64,000 nucleotides of DNA from CAZZDK01 sp964652235 (GCA_964652235.1 CAZZDK010000008.1:15335-79334), one strand, 5' to 3'; shown: positions 7,532 through 17,456, counted from the first letter of the stretch. Made by a program: numbers and translations. The notes: generated by a model from the letters alone, not told the origin.

Positions 7532-8075
7532 TAACGAAACGGTTTCAAGCGGTTGTCCGAAAACCAAGAAGAGCTGTGCTGACTGTCCCATAAGGCGCAG
7601 TCCTTCCATTATCAACCAACCTCCTGTGTCATCCTTCTGCGCCCCAGTTCCTACAAGTGCACGATGATCCAGATGGTCGGACGCGGACTGGCGTTTTCTT
7701 CTTCGGCGGGCGCTGGCATGCCGTGGGCGGCGGCAAGAACATGCCGCCTGCGCTTTTGCGGGTCGGCGAGCGCCTTGTGTGCCTCGCGGCAGCCAACGAC
7801 TGGCTTGGGATGCAGGGTTGCGAAGCCGTTCAATTTCAGCACGAAGTTGCTCGTTTTCGGCACGAAGCCGCTCATCAGCAGTTGGGGCCGATTCCATCGC
7901 TCTTTTTAATAGGCTCATAGCAAATCCTTAATCCAATGTTGCTCTTTTAAATTGAGCCGCTTTTGCTGCTCGCGGCGTACTCAGTACTTTTTGTGTCATA
8001 CGTTGCCGCAAAGCCTTCAGGCAGGTGAATGGCATCTGATCGAGATCATCAATCCGATGTACACCATAACTGAGG
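7532..8075 (-). other. Degraded accessory region with two short frames
   Basis: Two adjacent short frames on the minus strand. One ends at 7928 (containing YGVHRIDDLDQMPF and LKALRQRMTQKVL, running to QFKRATLD). Ten bases later another starts at 7918 with MSLLKRAMESAPTADERLRA and a short coiled coil (ENEQLRAEIERL), after which it becomes Arg/Ala-rich and looks frame-shifted. I do not recognise either. Their position between an IS and a tRNA-derived repeat suggests debris of an integrated element. Confidence 0.35.
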
Positions 8076-8082
8076 CTCGGGT

Positions 8083-8106
8083 AGGCCCCTGAAAGGGGGC
8101 CTTTTG
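8083..8106. terminator. Rho-independent terminator
   Basis: GGCCCC (8084-8089) pairs with GGGGCC (8097-8102) across a TGAAAGG loop, followed by TTTT. Immediately after it, 8108-8126 repeats the inverted tRNA fragment seen at 5638-5656 (ATGGT, one variable base, CTTGCCGTTG). Confidence 0.6.
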
Positions 8107-8128
8107 CTTTATGGTCCTTGCCGTTGAC

Positions 8129-9349
8129 CTATGCCTTTCGCCACTTGCGGGCGAGGTCGTCGATCAGCCAGCCTTGGAATTTCGTAATGCCCATGTCAAT
8201 TCCGGCGCGGACGGCGGCTTCGGTGTCGCAATGGAAGAACAGCAATTTCTTGCGCGGCGCGGTCGCTATGCCTTCGCGGATGAGCGGATATTTCAGCGCG
8301 CCGACGAGGTCCTTGGAGACGTTCACCTTGATCAAATCCACGTCAAAGCGCGTGAAGTTGATATAATTCAGCATATCGGGCGTCACGCCGTCGATGGAAA
8401 TCCGAAAGCCCTCCTGCCGCAGCGTCGCGATGGCGCCCAGCGTTTGCGTGAAGTCCTGCATCAGGTCGCCGCAATGAATCTCGAACCCTATGCGCTGCCG
8501 CGCCGAGCGGGGAACGCGGTGCGTGAATTGCGCGAACTCGGCGCCCAGAACCGTGGGCAGAGTCAGATTCAAGCTTAACGTCATGTCGCCTACGGAATCA
8601 TAATTCTGGGTCAATGCGCCCAAAAGGCTCCGATCAAGAAGCTGGCAAAGCTCCAGGAAAAGGTGTTTGGGGTGCATGACGTCAAGGTGCGGGAAATAGG
8701 CTTGCTTAACTTCGTCCAGGCCAATAAAGGCCTCGTCGAACAATTGTTGCCAGCTTTTATCCGGCTGATAGGCGTAAACGGATTGCGAACGGATGAAGGG
8801 ACACAGGTCAATGTCCTTCATAAGCCGCTCAATCTGGTTAAGACTCCAGGTGGTAAGCGGGCCCCGCGCGGCCTCCGTCTTCAAAAGATGGAGGGGCGAG
8901 TTTTCGTCCTCGACGACGGCGGTGGCGCGCGAAAGATCCACGTAATAATTCGCGCGTTCGCGTAAAAGCGCGTAATCCTCAGGCAAATGGTATAAAAGCG
9001 CGTATTTCTCTAAATCGCCTGGCGCGACACCGTTGGGCAAGGTGACCATCATGGCTTGGCTTGGGAAAACCTTGGCCTGCATGGAATCCGTCCAGATGAG
9101 AAACACGTCGCCGTTCGTCATCTCGGCATAGGTTCCCTTTTGCGCCAGAGCGAGGGCCTGCAGGCGGCGATGCGCGTCCTCCAGCGAGCCTCGCCCGCTG
9201 TAGTCGGCGGGAATAGCGGAAACCTGGATGTTGGCGACGAAGTGAGGCGTGCCCAAACGGTGCAAACGGCGAATGCGCAGGATAAAGTCCTGCTCAAGCA
9301 CCAGGTTCGTCGGAATGGCGCGGTTATCGTCGAATTCCCACATCCTCAT
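8129..9349 (-). CDS. Degenerate EAL-like domain protein
   Basis: 406 residues. The C-terminal half (about 255-400) has the order of an EAL phosphodiesterase barrel (RIGFEIHCGDLMQDF, GFRISIDGVTPDMLNYINF, FDVDLIKVNVSKDL, ITKFQGWLID), but the canonical EAL and DDFG metal-binding motifs are absent. It is therefore likely a catalytically inactive c-di-GMP-binding or scaffold protein. The N-terminal 160 residues are unassigned. No signal peptide or membrane segment. It is transcribed away from the rhodanese gene, with a 185-base divergent intergenic region between them. Confidence 0.7.
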   Translation of the reverse strand: MRMWEFDDNRAIPTNLVLEQDFILRIRRLHRLGTPHFVANIQVSAIPADYSGRGSLEDAHRRLQALALAQKGTYAEMTNGDVFLIWTDSMQAKVFPSQAMMVTLPNGVAPGDLEKYALLYHLPEDYALLRERANYYVDLSRATAVVEDENSPLHLLKTEAARGPLTTWSLNQIERLMKDIDLCPFIRSQSVYAYQPDKSWQQLFDEAFIGLDEVKQAYFPHLDVMHPKHLFLELCQLLDRSLLGALTQNYDSVGDMTLSLNLTLPTVLGAEFAQFTHRVPRSARQRIGFEIHCGDLMQDFTQTLGAIATLRQEGFRISIDGVTPDMLNYINFTRFDVDLIKVNVSKDLVGALKYPLIREGIATAPRKKLLFFHCDTEAAVRAGIDMGITKFQGWLIDDLARKWRKA

Positions 9350-9534
9350 GCGCCTTATCTTGGGCAGAATTAACTAATTTCGACTTAATGAAGACGATGC
9401 CTACGTCCGCAAGCCCCCACATTGTTTCGAGATCGTAATATTTACAGGGCGACAGGCCAGAGGAGGTTAACCATCTTGTTTTTGCTTGTCTTTTGGTTCA
9501 TTCTCTTTTCCGTTCGGTTTCCGGAGGGTCGAAA

Positions 9535-9969
9535 ATGAAGAATCATTCCTTTCTGTATGCATCGATTTTGCTTGGAGGGTTGGTTGTGGTTTTGGCGGCT
9601 TTTTTATTTCTTTCCGGCGGCACGCGATCTTCGCCTTCGGGGGATATTTCGTTGATCGAGACGGACAGGCTGGAAGCGGAACTTAAGAATCCAGCGCCGC
9701 CTTTCCTTTTGGATGTGCGCGAGCCAAGCGAATTCGAAGAAATTCGGATCGACGGCGCCGTTTTGATTCCGCTTGGCGAGCTTGCGGCGCGTGTAAGCGA
9801 GATTCCCAAAGATAGACCGATCATCGTTTATTGCCGCTCAGGAAGACGGAGCGGCATGGCTGCGGAAATTCTGCGGGAAAACGGTTTTGAAAACGTTCGC
9901 AATCTTGTGGGCGGAATCAACGCTTGGGCCGCAAGGCGCGGTTGCCGCGTTTCGTCGGGAGTCTGCTAA
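9535..9969 (+). CDS. Membrane-anchored rhodanese-domain protein
   Basis: 144 residues. A single N-terminal membrane segment (about 7-30) is followed by a rhodanese domain: LDVREPSEFEEIRIDGA, IPLGEL, and the active-site loop VYCRSGRRS with catalytic Cys, ending NLVGGINAW. Likely a periplasmic or membrane-tethered sulfurtransferase. I prefer the ATG at 9535, preceded by GGAGGGT, over an upstream in-frame start at 9493. The stop overlaps the stop of the convergent alanine racemase gene by a few bases. Confidence 0.85.
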   Translation: MKNHSFLYASILLGGLVVVLAAFLFLSGGTRSSPSGDISLIETDRLEAELKNPAPPFLLDVREPSEFEEIRIDGAVLIPLGELAARVSEIPKDRPIIVYCRSGRRSGMAAEILRENGFENVRNLVGGINAWAARRGCRVSSGVC

Positions 9970-11057
9970 ATTCCTGCAGCCTTCTTATACCGTCGCAAGA
10001 TGCGGGGACCCAGAGAGGTCAAGAGCTCATAGCAAATGGTGTTCGCTTCGGCGGCGGCCTCGTCGATGGTTCTGTGCGGGCCGATGACGGTCGCCATGGC
10101 GCCGACATGGGCGATATTTTCCGGCACGTCCGTCACGTCCACCGTGATCAAATCCATCGAAATGCGGCCGATGATCGGCGCCGAAAAATTTTCGATCCTG
10201 ACGGCGCCTTTGCCGCCAAGAGTTCGGTGATAACCGTCGGCATAACCGAGGGAAAGAGTCCCCACGCGACCCCGCCGCGTTACGCGATGGGAAGCGGCAT
10301 AGCCGACGGTCATGCCCGGCTCTACGTCTCTGATTTGAAGGATCGGCGCTTGAATCTCAAGAACGGCCCGCATCGGATTCGGCAGATGGGGCGTCGGGTT
10401 TCCGCCGTAAAGCGCGAGGCCGGGGCGGGCGATGTCGAAAAGGTAATCGCTGCCCCAGAAAATTCCGGACGAATTGCAAAGACTCGCGGGCGCGGGCGGC
10501 AGGCGGCGCAGCGCCGCAACAAAACGGTTCTTTTGCTCTGGCGTCATGGGGTTGTCGAACAGATCGGCGCAGGCAAAGTGGCTCATCCAGGCTTTGACTT
10601 TTATGCCCTCAAGGATCCCCGGATTTTCCGCAAGCCGCTTTTGTTCGTTCTCGGGAAGGCCGAGCCGGTTCATCCCCGTGTCCAGATGAATAAAGGCGGG
10701 TAGAATTTTTTCTTGCGCGCGGGCGAAACGTCCCCACGTTTCGACGGCTTCCAGGTGGTTGAGGGCGGGCATAATGTCGCGGGAGGCCGCCTCGACGTAA
10801 TCCTTTTCGGAAAAGCCGCTTAGGGCGACGATGGAAGCATGGGGAAGAATTTCGCGCAGGGCCAGAGCTTCTGTGAAATGCGCCGTGAAGAACGTTCGGC
10901 ATCCGGCGGCGTAAAGCGTCCGTGTCACCGGCGCGAGGCCGAGGCCGTAGGCGTTCGCCTTGACGACGCCGCCGATTTCCGTCTTTCCGGCCTTTTCGCG
11001 CAGAAAGCGATAGTTCCATGAAAGGGCGTCAAGATCGACGAGCGCCTCAGGAAGCAT
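9966..11057 (-). CDS. alr: Alanine racemase
   Basis: 363 residues, normal family length. PLP-dependent interconversion of L- and D-alanine for peptidoglycan. The PLP lysine is in VVKANAYGLG (about 33-42), the conserved LDTGMNRLG follows, and the second catalytic Tyr is in TVGYAASHRV, with LSLGYADGY downstream. First gene downstream of the nadE-purC run on the minus strand, 9 bases after purC, so probably co-transcribed with it. Confidence 0.96.
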   Translation of the reverse strand: MLPEALVDLDALSWNYRFLREKAGKTEIGGVVKANAYGLGLAPVTRTLYAAGCRTFFTAHFTEALALREILPHASIVALSGFSEKDYVEAASRDIMPALNHLEAVETWGRFARAQEKILPAFIHLDTGMNRLGLPENEQKRLAENPGILEGIKVKAWMSHFACADLFDNPMTPEQKNRFVAALRRLPPAPASLCNSSGIFWGSDYLFDIARPGLALYGGNPTPHLPNPMRAVLEIQAPILQIRDVEPGMTVGYAASHRVTRRGRVGTLSLGYADGYHRTLGGKGAVRIENFSAPIIGRISMDLITVDVTDVPENIAHVGAMATVIGPHRTIDEAAAEANTICYELLTSLGPRILRRYKKAAGI

Positions 11058-11066
11058 CGAGCGTCC

Positions 11067-12062
11067 TCAAGAGGAAGCGAAAGGTTTTAATGCCCGGCGA
11101 ACGCGTTCGCGCACGGGTTCCCCTGCGGGGGGTATTTCAAAATCCTTGCCCGATATTTTCTCGTAAAGCGCGATATAGCGCGCGCTGAAATCCACAAGCG
11201 TTTCATCGGGAATGTCGGGAATAGGCTCGCGGTAGGGATCGCAGCGCGAAGCGATCCACAGTCGCAGAAACTCTTTGTCGAGGCTTTCCGGTTCGCGGCC
11301 CGTTTCAAGGCATCTTTCGTATGATTCGGCAATCCAATAACGGCTGCTGTCCGGCGTGTGGATCTCGTCGGCGATCGTGAGCGTTCCCTTTTCGTCAATT
11401 CCGAACTCGTATTTCGTATCGACGAGGATAAGGCCGTGTTTGGCCGCTATTTCGCGTCCGTGCGCGAAAAGGCCAAGCGCGGCTTTTTCGACTTCCTGCC
11501 ATTGCGAGTCGGAAAGAAGCCCCTTTTCCACGATTTCTTCAGGCGTGATCGGCACATCGTGTTCGCCCAGAAATCCCTTGGTCGTCGGCGTCAGGATCGT
11601 TTGCGGCAGTTTCTGGTTTTTGCGCATCCCGTCGGGCAAATGAACGCCATAGGGGGTGCGGTTGCCGATTCTGTACATGGACCAAACAGATGTCGAGGTC
11701 GATCCCGTCAGGTAATCGCGCACCACGACCTCAACCGGCAACATACGAAGCTTTTTGGCCACGACGACGTTCGGGTCGGGATAAGCGATGACGTGGTTGG
11801 GCACGATGTCCGCCGTCGCCTCGAACCAGAAACGCGCGGCGGCGGTCAGGACCTGTCCCTTAAAGGGAACGGCGGCGAGAACCTGGTCAAAGGCGCTTTG
11901 CCGATCCGTGGAGACCATGACGATCCGCCCGTCCTGCAAATCGTAGAAGTCGCGCACCTTGCCGCGTCCGAAACCGGGAATTTCCGGAAATTCGGCGTCC
12001 ACAAGAACGTCGTGGAGCCGGGCGCGAATAATGCTGTAAAGAGCCTTCATGTCAGTCATCAA
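11067..12062 (-). CDS. purC: SAICAR synthetase, long form
   Basis: 331 residues. ATP-dependent ligation of CAIR with aspartate in purine synthesis. Motifs: GKVRDFYDL, the DRQSAFDQVL segment, VVVRDYLTGSTSTSVW, DTKYEFG and IADEIHTPDSSRYW. This is the longer, yeast Ade1-like type and differs from the short bacterial type at 27615-28403 in the same window. The start lies one base from the nadE stop. Several Met codons at the start (MMTDMKALY) leave the exact start open by up to four residues. Confidence 0.95.
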   Translation of the reverse strand: MMTDMKALYSIIRARLHDVLVDAEFPEIPGFGRGKVRDFYDLQDGRIVMVSTDRQSAFDQVLAAVPFKGQVLTAAARFWFEATADIVPNHVIAYPDPNVVVAKKLRMLPVEVVVRDYLTGSTSTSVWSMYRIGNRTPYGVHLPDGMRKNQKLPQTILTPTTKGFLGEHDVPITPEEIVEKGLLSDSQWQEVEKAALGLFAHGREIAAKHGLILVDTKYEFGIDEKGTLTIADEIHTPDSSRYWIAESYERCLETGREPESLDKEFLRLWIASRCDPYREPIPDIPDETLVDFSARYIALYEKISGKDFEIPPAGEPVRERVRRALKPFASS

Positions 12063-12063
12063 A

Positions 12064-13740
12064 TCAATCCGTGCTTTGCGTACGCCATTTGTCGGCGTAG
12101 CGGTTTGTGATGGGATAACGGCGGTCGCGGCCCAGATGGCGCCGGGTGACTTTGGGTCCCGGCGGTCCCTGGCGGCGCTTGTATTCGGACCGGTCCAACA
12201 TCGTGTAGACCCGGCGGATCGTGGCGGCGTCGTGTCCCGTGGACGCCGTTTCTGCCAGCCCCAGATCCTGCTCGATCAGGCAGCCCAGAATATCGTCGAG
12301 CATTTCGTAAGGCGGCAGCGAGTCCTGGTCTGTCTGGAAAGGCTTCAGTTCCGCGGTTGGGGCCTTGGTGAAAAGGCGCTGCGCAAAGACGGAGCCGCTT
12401 GGGCCGAGGGCCTGAGGCGGCTTTTCTTCGTTGCGCCAGCGGGCGAGCTTGTAGATTTCCGTTTTATAGACGTCCTTAAGCGGCGCATAACCTCCGCACA
12501 TATCGCCGTAAAGCGTGGCGTACCCGACGGCCAGCTCGGACTTGTTTCCGGTCGAAAGGACCATGGCCCCGCCTTTGTTCGACAGGGCCATTAAAACCAG
12601 GCCGCGAATCCGGGCTTGGATGTTTTCTTCCGTTTCGTCCGGCGCGCAGCCTACGAAAGACTGGGCCAGCATATGATCGAAAGCCGCCATAGCCTCGGCA
12701 ATCGGAATAGTTTCCAGGCGGCAGCCCAGCGCCTTGGCGACGAGGCTCGCATCTTCCAGACTTTCGTTCGACGTGTAGGGCGAGGGCATCATCACCGTTC
12801 CGACGTTTTCCGCGCCCAGCGCGTCCACGGCGATCGCGGCGACAAGCGCGCTGTCGATTCCGCCCGACAGGCCCAACAAAACGGACTGAAAGCCGTTCTT
12901 GCGGACATAATCCCGCACGCCCGTCATCAGGGCCGCATAAACCGAGGCCTCGCCTTCCGGCAGGGAGGTCAATGCGGCAGGCGAGACGGCCAGGCGGGCT
13001 CCCTCCATCTGGCAGGCGAGAAAGGCGACTTCTTCTCCCCAGGCCCTCGCTTGCAGAACGAGATCGCCGCGCGCATTCATGGCGAAGGAGGATCCTTCGA
13101 AAACAAGATCGTCCTGTCCGCCGACCTGATTGACGTAAAAAAGGGGCAGGTCCGTTTCCACAATGCGCTGCCGCGCGAGATCATAACGCTGGTACTGTTT
13201 GCCAACCTCAAAAGGGCTGGCATTAAGCGCAATCAGGACTTCCGCGCCGCGCCGTTTGAGGTTCTCGGAAACTTCGGACTTCCACATATCTTCGCACAAA
13301 AGAACGCCGAGCTTACGTTCGCGCCATTCGATGGGTCCCGGCAGGGGTCCCGGCTCGAAAAGCCTTTTTTCGTCGAAAACGCCGTAATTCGGCAGATCGT
13401 GCTTGAACGTGCGTCCGGCGACTTTCCCGCCCTCCAAAAAAAGCGCGGCGTTGTAGAGCTTACCGTCCTCTTCCCACGGCGCGCCGAGAAGAACGGCGGG
13501 CCCGGAAGCCGTTTCGCGGATCAAGGCCTCCACGGCTTCGCGGATGACCTTATGGATGCGCGGCTTGAGGATGAAATCTTCCGGCGGATAGCCCGTTAGG
13601 AAGAGTTCTGGCGCGACGAGAATATCGGCCCCCCGACGGTTGGCCTCGCGCCAGGCGTCCAGAAGACGCGCCAGATTGCCGGAGATGTCGCCTACAACGG
13701 GGTTGAGCTGCGCAAACGCGAAAAGCAACCGGTCCGACAT
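12064..13740 (-). CDS. nadE: Glutamine-dependent NAD+ synthetase
   Basis: 558 residues with two domains. An N-terminal nitrilase-type glutaminase (1-260) has Glu in APELFLTGYPP and the nucleophilic Cys in VLLCEDMW. A C-terminal ATP-pyrophosphatase synthetase (280-545) has the P-loop LGLSGGIDSALVAAI and STGNKSELAVGYATLYGD. It amidates nicotinic acid adenine dinucleotide to NAD+ using glutamine-derived ammonia. Apparently heads the nadE-purC-alr transcription unit. Confidence 0.96.
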   Translation of the reverse strand: MSDRLLFAFAQLNPVVGDISGNLARLLDAWREANRRGADILVAPELFLTGYPPEDFILKPRIHKVIREAVEALIRETASGPAVLLGAPWEEDGKLYNAALFLEGGKVAGRTFKHDLPNYGVFDEKRLFEPGPLPGPIEWRERKLGVLLCEDMWKSEVSENLKRRGAEVLIALNASPFEVGKQYQRYDLARQRIVETDLPLFYVNQVGGQDDLVFEGSSFAMNARGDLVLQARAWGEEVAFLACQMEGARLAVSPAALTSLPEGEASVYAALMTGVRDYVRKNGFQSVLLGLSGGIDSALVAAIAVDALGAENVGTVMMPSPYTSNESLEDASLVAKALGCRLETIPIAEAMAAFDHMLAQSFVGCAPDETEENIQARIRGLVLMALSNKGGAMVLSTGNKSELAVGYATLYGDMCGGYAPLKDVYKTEIYKLARWRNEEKPPQALGPSGSVFAQRLFTKAPTAELKPFQTDQDSLPPYEMLDDILGCLIEQDLGLAETASTGHDAATIRRVYTMLDRSEYKRRQGPPGPKVTRRHLGRDRRYPITNRYADKWRTQSTD

Positions 13741-13770
13741 AGGCGCAAACCCCCTCCGCGGCGAAGAACG

Positions 13771-14145
13771 TCAGCGCGTGGCGGGCTTGGCGTTGGCCCT
13801 GGCGGCCGAGTCCGCGACGTCTCTTTGTGTTTGATTGATCAAATCCTGCGCCGAGTTCGTGATGAGCTGGCCGAAAGCTTCGGCGTCGTTCTGAGCTTCC
13901 TTGCTTACGCAGGCCATATAGGCGTCCGCTGCGGCGACGAAGGCGTTGTGCGCCGTGACGCGGGCGTTCATATCGTTGGCGGGGGTTTCAGGGTCGCCGT
14001 TGTTCACAACCGGGGCCTGAAGCGTGCCGCAGGTCGTCGGAACCCACTGACCCTTGCCGTCGGCGTAAGAAACCTTTCCGGCCAGGGCGGGAGCCGAGGC
14101 GACCAAACCTACCAGCAGAATCATGGTTAAGGACAACAAGCGCAT
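13771..14145 (-). CDS. Small secreted protein of unknown function
   Basis: 124 residues from the ATG at 14145, which has AAGGAGG upstream; a longer frame to 14184 lacks support. Signal peptide 1-22 (LLSLTMILLVGLVASAPALA) with an A-x-A cleavage site. The mature part has two Cys (CGTLQAP and YMACVSK) and an Ala/Asn-rich helical C-terminal half. Probably periplasmic. Family not recognised. Confidence 0.7.
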   Translation of the reverse strand: MRLLSLTMILLVGLVASAPALAGKVSYADGKGQWVPTTCGTLQAPVVNNGDPETPANDMNARVTAHNAFVAAADAYMACVSKEAQNDAEAFGQLITNSAQDLINQTQRDVADSAARANAKPATR

Positions 14146-14212
14146 GAGCAGGGCCTCCTTTTGAAAAAACGGATGGCGCAGCATAGCGCCTTAACGTCCC
14201 GCCGCCAACAGC

Positions 14213-15592
14213 TTATTCCCCACTTTCAGTTCTTAAGCGAGCCTTTTTCAACCGGGCCGCGAGCAAAAAGGCCATCTCAAGCGCCTGCGAGGCGTTGAGG
14301 CGGGGGTCGCAATGGGTTTCGTAGCATTCCGCCAGGTCCGTTTCCGTCACGTCCGAGGCGCCGCCCGTGCATTCCGTCACGTCGCGGCCCGTCATTTCCA
14401 GGTGAATGCCGCCCGGCCAGACGCCTTCGGCCTCACAGACCGAGAAAAAGCCCGTAACTTCAGCAAGGATTTTTCCGAAATTCCTTGTTTTATAACGACT
14501 TGCCGTTTGCTCGGTATTGCCGTGCATAGGATCGCTGCACCAGATGACTTTGCGTCCCGCCTCTTTGACCTTGCGCAGCAGAGGGGGAAGGGCGGCCTCG
14601 ATCTTATCGGCGCCCATGCGGGCGATGAGAACAAGGCGTCCCTCTTCGTCCTGTGGATTGAGCGTGTCCAAAAGGCGGATAAGAGCGTCCGGATCCATCG
14701 TGGGGCCGCATTTGATGCCGAGGGGATTTTTGACGCCCCGCAGGAACTCGACATGGGCGTCGTCGGGATCGCGCGTCCTGTCGCCGAGCCAGAGCATATG
14801 GGCCGAGACGTCGTACCAATCGTTCGTGGTGCTGTCCACGCGCGTGAGGGCTTGCTCATAGGGCAAGAGGAGCGCTTCGTGCGAGGTGAAGAACTCTGTC
14901 TCGCGGATTTCGGGGATTCTTTCCCCGTCGATGCCGCAGGCTTTCATGAAGGTCAGCGCCTCGCCGATGCGGTCGGACATATCGCGATAGCGTTCGGCCT
15001 GCAAATCGCCGTTCACGAAATCAAGATTCCAGCAATGCACCTTGTGCAGGTCGGCATAGCCGCCTTGCGCGAAGGCGCGCAGGAGATTTAGCGTCGAAGC
15101 CGATTGGTGGTAAACCTCCATCATTCTTTCGGGATCGGGCGTGCGGGATTCGGCGGTAAATTCGAGACCGTTGATGATGTCGCCGCGATAACTCGGCAGC
15201 GTCACGCCGTTTTGGGTTTCCGTATCGCTGGACCGCGGTTTGGCGAATTGCCCCGCCATGCGTCCCACTTTGACGACGGGAAGCCCGCCGCCAAAGGTTA
15301 AAACGACGGCCATTTGCAAGATGACGCGGAAGGAATCGCGAATATTCTTCGCGCTGAACTCGGCGAAGCTTTCCGCGCAGTCGCCGCCCTGGAGCAAGAA
15401 AGCCTTCCCTGCCGCGACTTTCGCAAGGCCCTTTTTGAGGCGCCTAGCTTCCCCCGCGAAAACCAGAGGCGGTTGTTTGGCCAAGCGCTCTTCGACGGCT
15501 TGGGCTGCAGCGGGATCAGGGTAAACGGGTTGTTGCAAAGCCCTTTTCGTACGCCAACTTTGGGGGGTCCACTTTTCCTGAGCCTGAGACAT
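14213..15592 (-). CDS. Class II 3-deoxy-7-phosphoheptulonate (DAHP) synthase
   Basis: 459 residues, the plant/mycobacterial-type enzyme that condenses phosphoenolpyruvate and erythrose 4-phosphate in the first step of aromatic amino-acid synthesis. Diagnostic segments: W(T)[13 protein letters not shown] at the start, [54 protein letters not shown] and the C-terminal [20 protein letters not shown]. Cys and His metal ligands are in place. Stands alone, with about 220 non-coding bases upstream. Confidence 0.95.
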   Translation of the reverse strand: MSQAQEKWTPQSWRTKRALQQPVYPDPAAAQAVEERLAKQPPLVFAGEARRLKKGLAKVAAGKAFLLQGGDCAESFAEFSAKNIRDSFRVILQMAVVLTFGGGLPVVKVGRMAGQFAKPRSSDTETQNGVTLPSYRGDIINGLEFTAESRTPDPERMMEVYHQSASTLNLLRAFAQGGYADLHKVHCWNLDFVNGDLQAERYRDMSDRIGEALTFMKACGIDGERIPEIRETEFFTSHEALLLPYEQALTRVDSTTNDWYDVSAHMLWLGDRTRDPDDAHVEFLRGVKNPLGIKCGPTMDPDALIRLLDTLNPQDEEGRLVLIARMGADKIEAALPPLLRKVKEAGRKVIWCSDPMHGNTEQTASRYKTRNFGKILAEVTGFFSVCEAEGVWPGGIHLEMTGRDVTECTGGASDVTETDLAECYETHCDPRLNASQALEMAFLLAARLKKARLRTESGE

Positions 15593-15810
15593 GAGATTCT
15601 ACCATAAACAAGGGTTCCCGGTTTGACCGGCCGAAAGATTCAGATTGTAGGGTGAGGCAGCGCGTGTTTTCCGGTTTTCACCGGAAATAAAAGTAACCAA
15701 AACCATAGCCCCAGGACCAGCCGGAGGCTGCCTGGACGGGGGCTTTCATGTGAAAAGCGCTTTGCATGGAGCGGATTCTATCAAAAGGACGGGATGAAAA
15801 CAAATGGTTT

Positions 15811-16350
15811 CTAATCGTTGCGATTCGATCCGTTTCCTGTTCCGTTCACCCCGCGCAAGGCATCCATAAGTTTGGCGTGAAATCGGTAGGGATCGGCCAC
15901 GTGGTCGATGGGCGAAATGCCGCCGCCCGTTCCCTTAACCATAAGCGTTCCGTAACCGAACAGACGGCCCATGACGCTTTGATCGATGGTCGCGCCCTCG
16001 ACCTTGGGCATCATAAGCTCATAGCTCGTCGTGGCGATAAAGCCGTGCTTGGCGATGACCCGTTGGTTGGTGATGACAAGTTCCGTCGAAATCTGCCGGA
16101 TATAAGTGAAGAAAACCTGCAACGCGCCCAAGGCCACGATGCCTATGGCGGCATATTTGACATAAGTTCTAAAAAAGCCTGCCCATTCCGTATCGCCGAA
16201 AAGAAACGAAGCCACGTGCGGGCCGAAATGGCCGACCAGGCCCCCGATGAGGAGAATCGTGACCGCCATTCTGTAAATGATCCAATGAAGCTGGGCGGCG
16301 TAAAGGACGGTTTCGTCCTTTTGCATGGCGCGTCTGACATAGGAACTCAT
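15811..16350 (-). CDS. bPH_2-type pleckstrin-like membrane protein
   Basis: 179 residues from the ATG at 16350 (GGAGATTT upstream). Two membrane segments lie around 27-50 and 65-90, followed by a bacterial PH domain (DUF304 type): ISTELVITNQRVIAKHGFIA, SYELMMPKVEGATIDQSVMGRLFGYGTL. Family members are inner-membrane proteins of poorly defined role, some in membrane stress. It is 46 bases downstream of trxB on the same strand, so possibly co-transcribed. Confidence 0.8.
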   Translation of the reverse strand: MSSYVRRAMQKDETVLYAAQLHWIIYRMAVTILLIGGLVGHFGPHVASFLFGDTEWAGFFRTYVKYAAIGIVALGALQVFFTYIRQISTELVITNQRVIAKHGFIATTSYELMMPKVEGATIDQSVMGRLFGYGTLMVKGTGGGISPIDHVADPYRFHAKLMDALRGVNGTGNGSNRND

Positions 16351-16396
16351 AAGAAATCTCCGTGGAATCGGGCCGAGGAAGAAAGCATAGGCAGGG

Positions 16397-17341
16397 TCAC
16401 TCGAAAGACGCCAGGTATTTTTCGGCCTCCAGCGCCGCCATACAGCCCATCCCCGCCGCTGTGACGGCCTGGCGATAGATCTTATCCTTAACGTCTCCGG
16501 CGGCGAAAACGCCCGGAATTTCCGTCGCCGTGGAGTCGGGGCGGGTGAGGAGGTAGCCTTCCTCGTCCATCGGCAGCTTGCCTTTGAAAAGAGCCGTGGC
16601 CGGGGCGTGCCCGATGGCGATGAAAACGCCATCCAGGGCGAGAGACGTTATCTCTCCCGTTTTAACATTGCGAACCCTAAGGCCTGTGACGCCCCGAACG
16701 GGCGCCTCCTGTCCCTCAATGGATTCCACGACGCTGTTCCATAAGACTTTGATTTTCGGATTCTTGGCTACGCGATCGCGCAATATCTTCTCGCCTCGGA
16801 ATTCGTCGCGCCTATGGATCATGGTCACTTGTTTGGCGAGGCTTGCGAGATACAGCGCTTCCTCCATCGCCGAATTGCCGCCGCCGACAACGGCCACATC
16901 CTTGCCGCGATAGAAAAAGCCGTCGCACGTGGCGCAACCGGAAACGCCGTAACCTTGGAATTTTTTCTCGCTTTCAAGCCCCAGCCAGCGCGCTTGCGCG
17001 CCTGTGGCGACGATGACGGCGTCGGCGGTGAATATCTGGCCGGAATCGCACGTTACTTGAAAGGGGCGCTGCGAGAAATCCACGTCCGTGACGACCCCCT
17101 GCACAAGCGTCGCGCCGACGCGGGCGGCCTGCAGACCCATTTGCTCCATAAGCCAGGGGCCTTGAATCGGTTCGGCATTGCCGGGCCAGTTTTCGATTTC
17201 CGTCGTGATCGTAAGCTGCCCCCCCGGTTGCATACCTTGGATGAGAATCGGATTAAGATTGGCCCGCGCCGCATAGATGGCCGCCGTATAACCCGCCGGG
17301 CCGGCGCCTATAATGAGTACTTTCGTGTGAGAGGGTTGCAT
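16397..17341 (-). CDS. trxB: Thioredoxin reductase
   Basis: 314 residues from the ATG at 17339-17341 (MQPSHTKVLIIGAGPAGYTAA). Motifs: FAD-binding GAGPAG, the redox-active SGCATCDGFF, NADPH-binding VVGGGNSAMEEALYL and the C-terminal FAAGDVKDKIYRQAVTAAGMGC. Transfers electrons from NADPH to thioredoxin. A longer in-frame extension to 17422 has no homology-like content, so the internal start is chosen. Confidence 0.97.
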   Translation of the reverse strand: MQPSHTKVLIIGAGPAGYTAAIYAARANLNPILIQGMQPGGQLTITTEIENWPGNAEPIQGPWLMEQMGLQAARVGATLVQGVVTDVDFSQRPFQVTCDSGQIFTADAVIVATGAQARWLGLESEKKFQGYGVSGCATCDGFFYRGKDVAVVGGGNSAMEEALYLASLAKQVTMIHRRDEFRGEKILRDRVAKNPKIKVLWNSVVESIEGQEAPVRGVTGLRVRNVKTGEITSLALDGVFIAIGHAPATALFKGKLPMDEEGYLLTRPDSTATEIPGVFAAGDVKDKIYRQAVTAAGMGCMAALEAEKYLASFE

Positions 17342-17456
17342 TCTGAACACATTCCGGTTTGTTGAGGGGGCCTTCCGCTCTTTTCGACCCCGAATCATGC
17401 CATAATTCAGGTACGCTGTCACGGCGAGTCGTTTTCCCCGCCTTTGAAGGCCCGCT

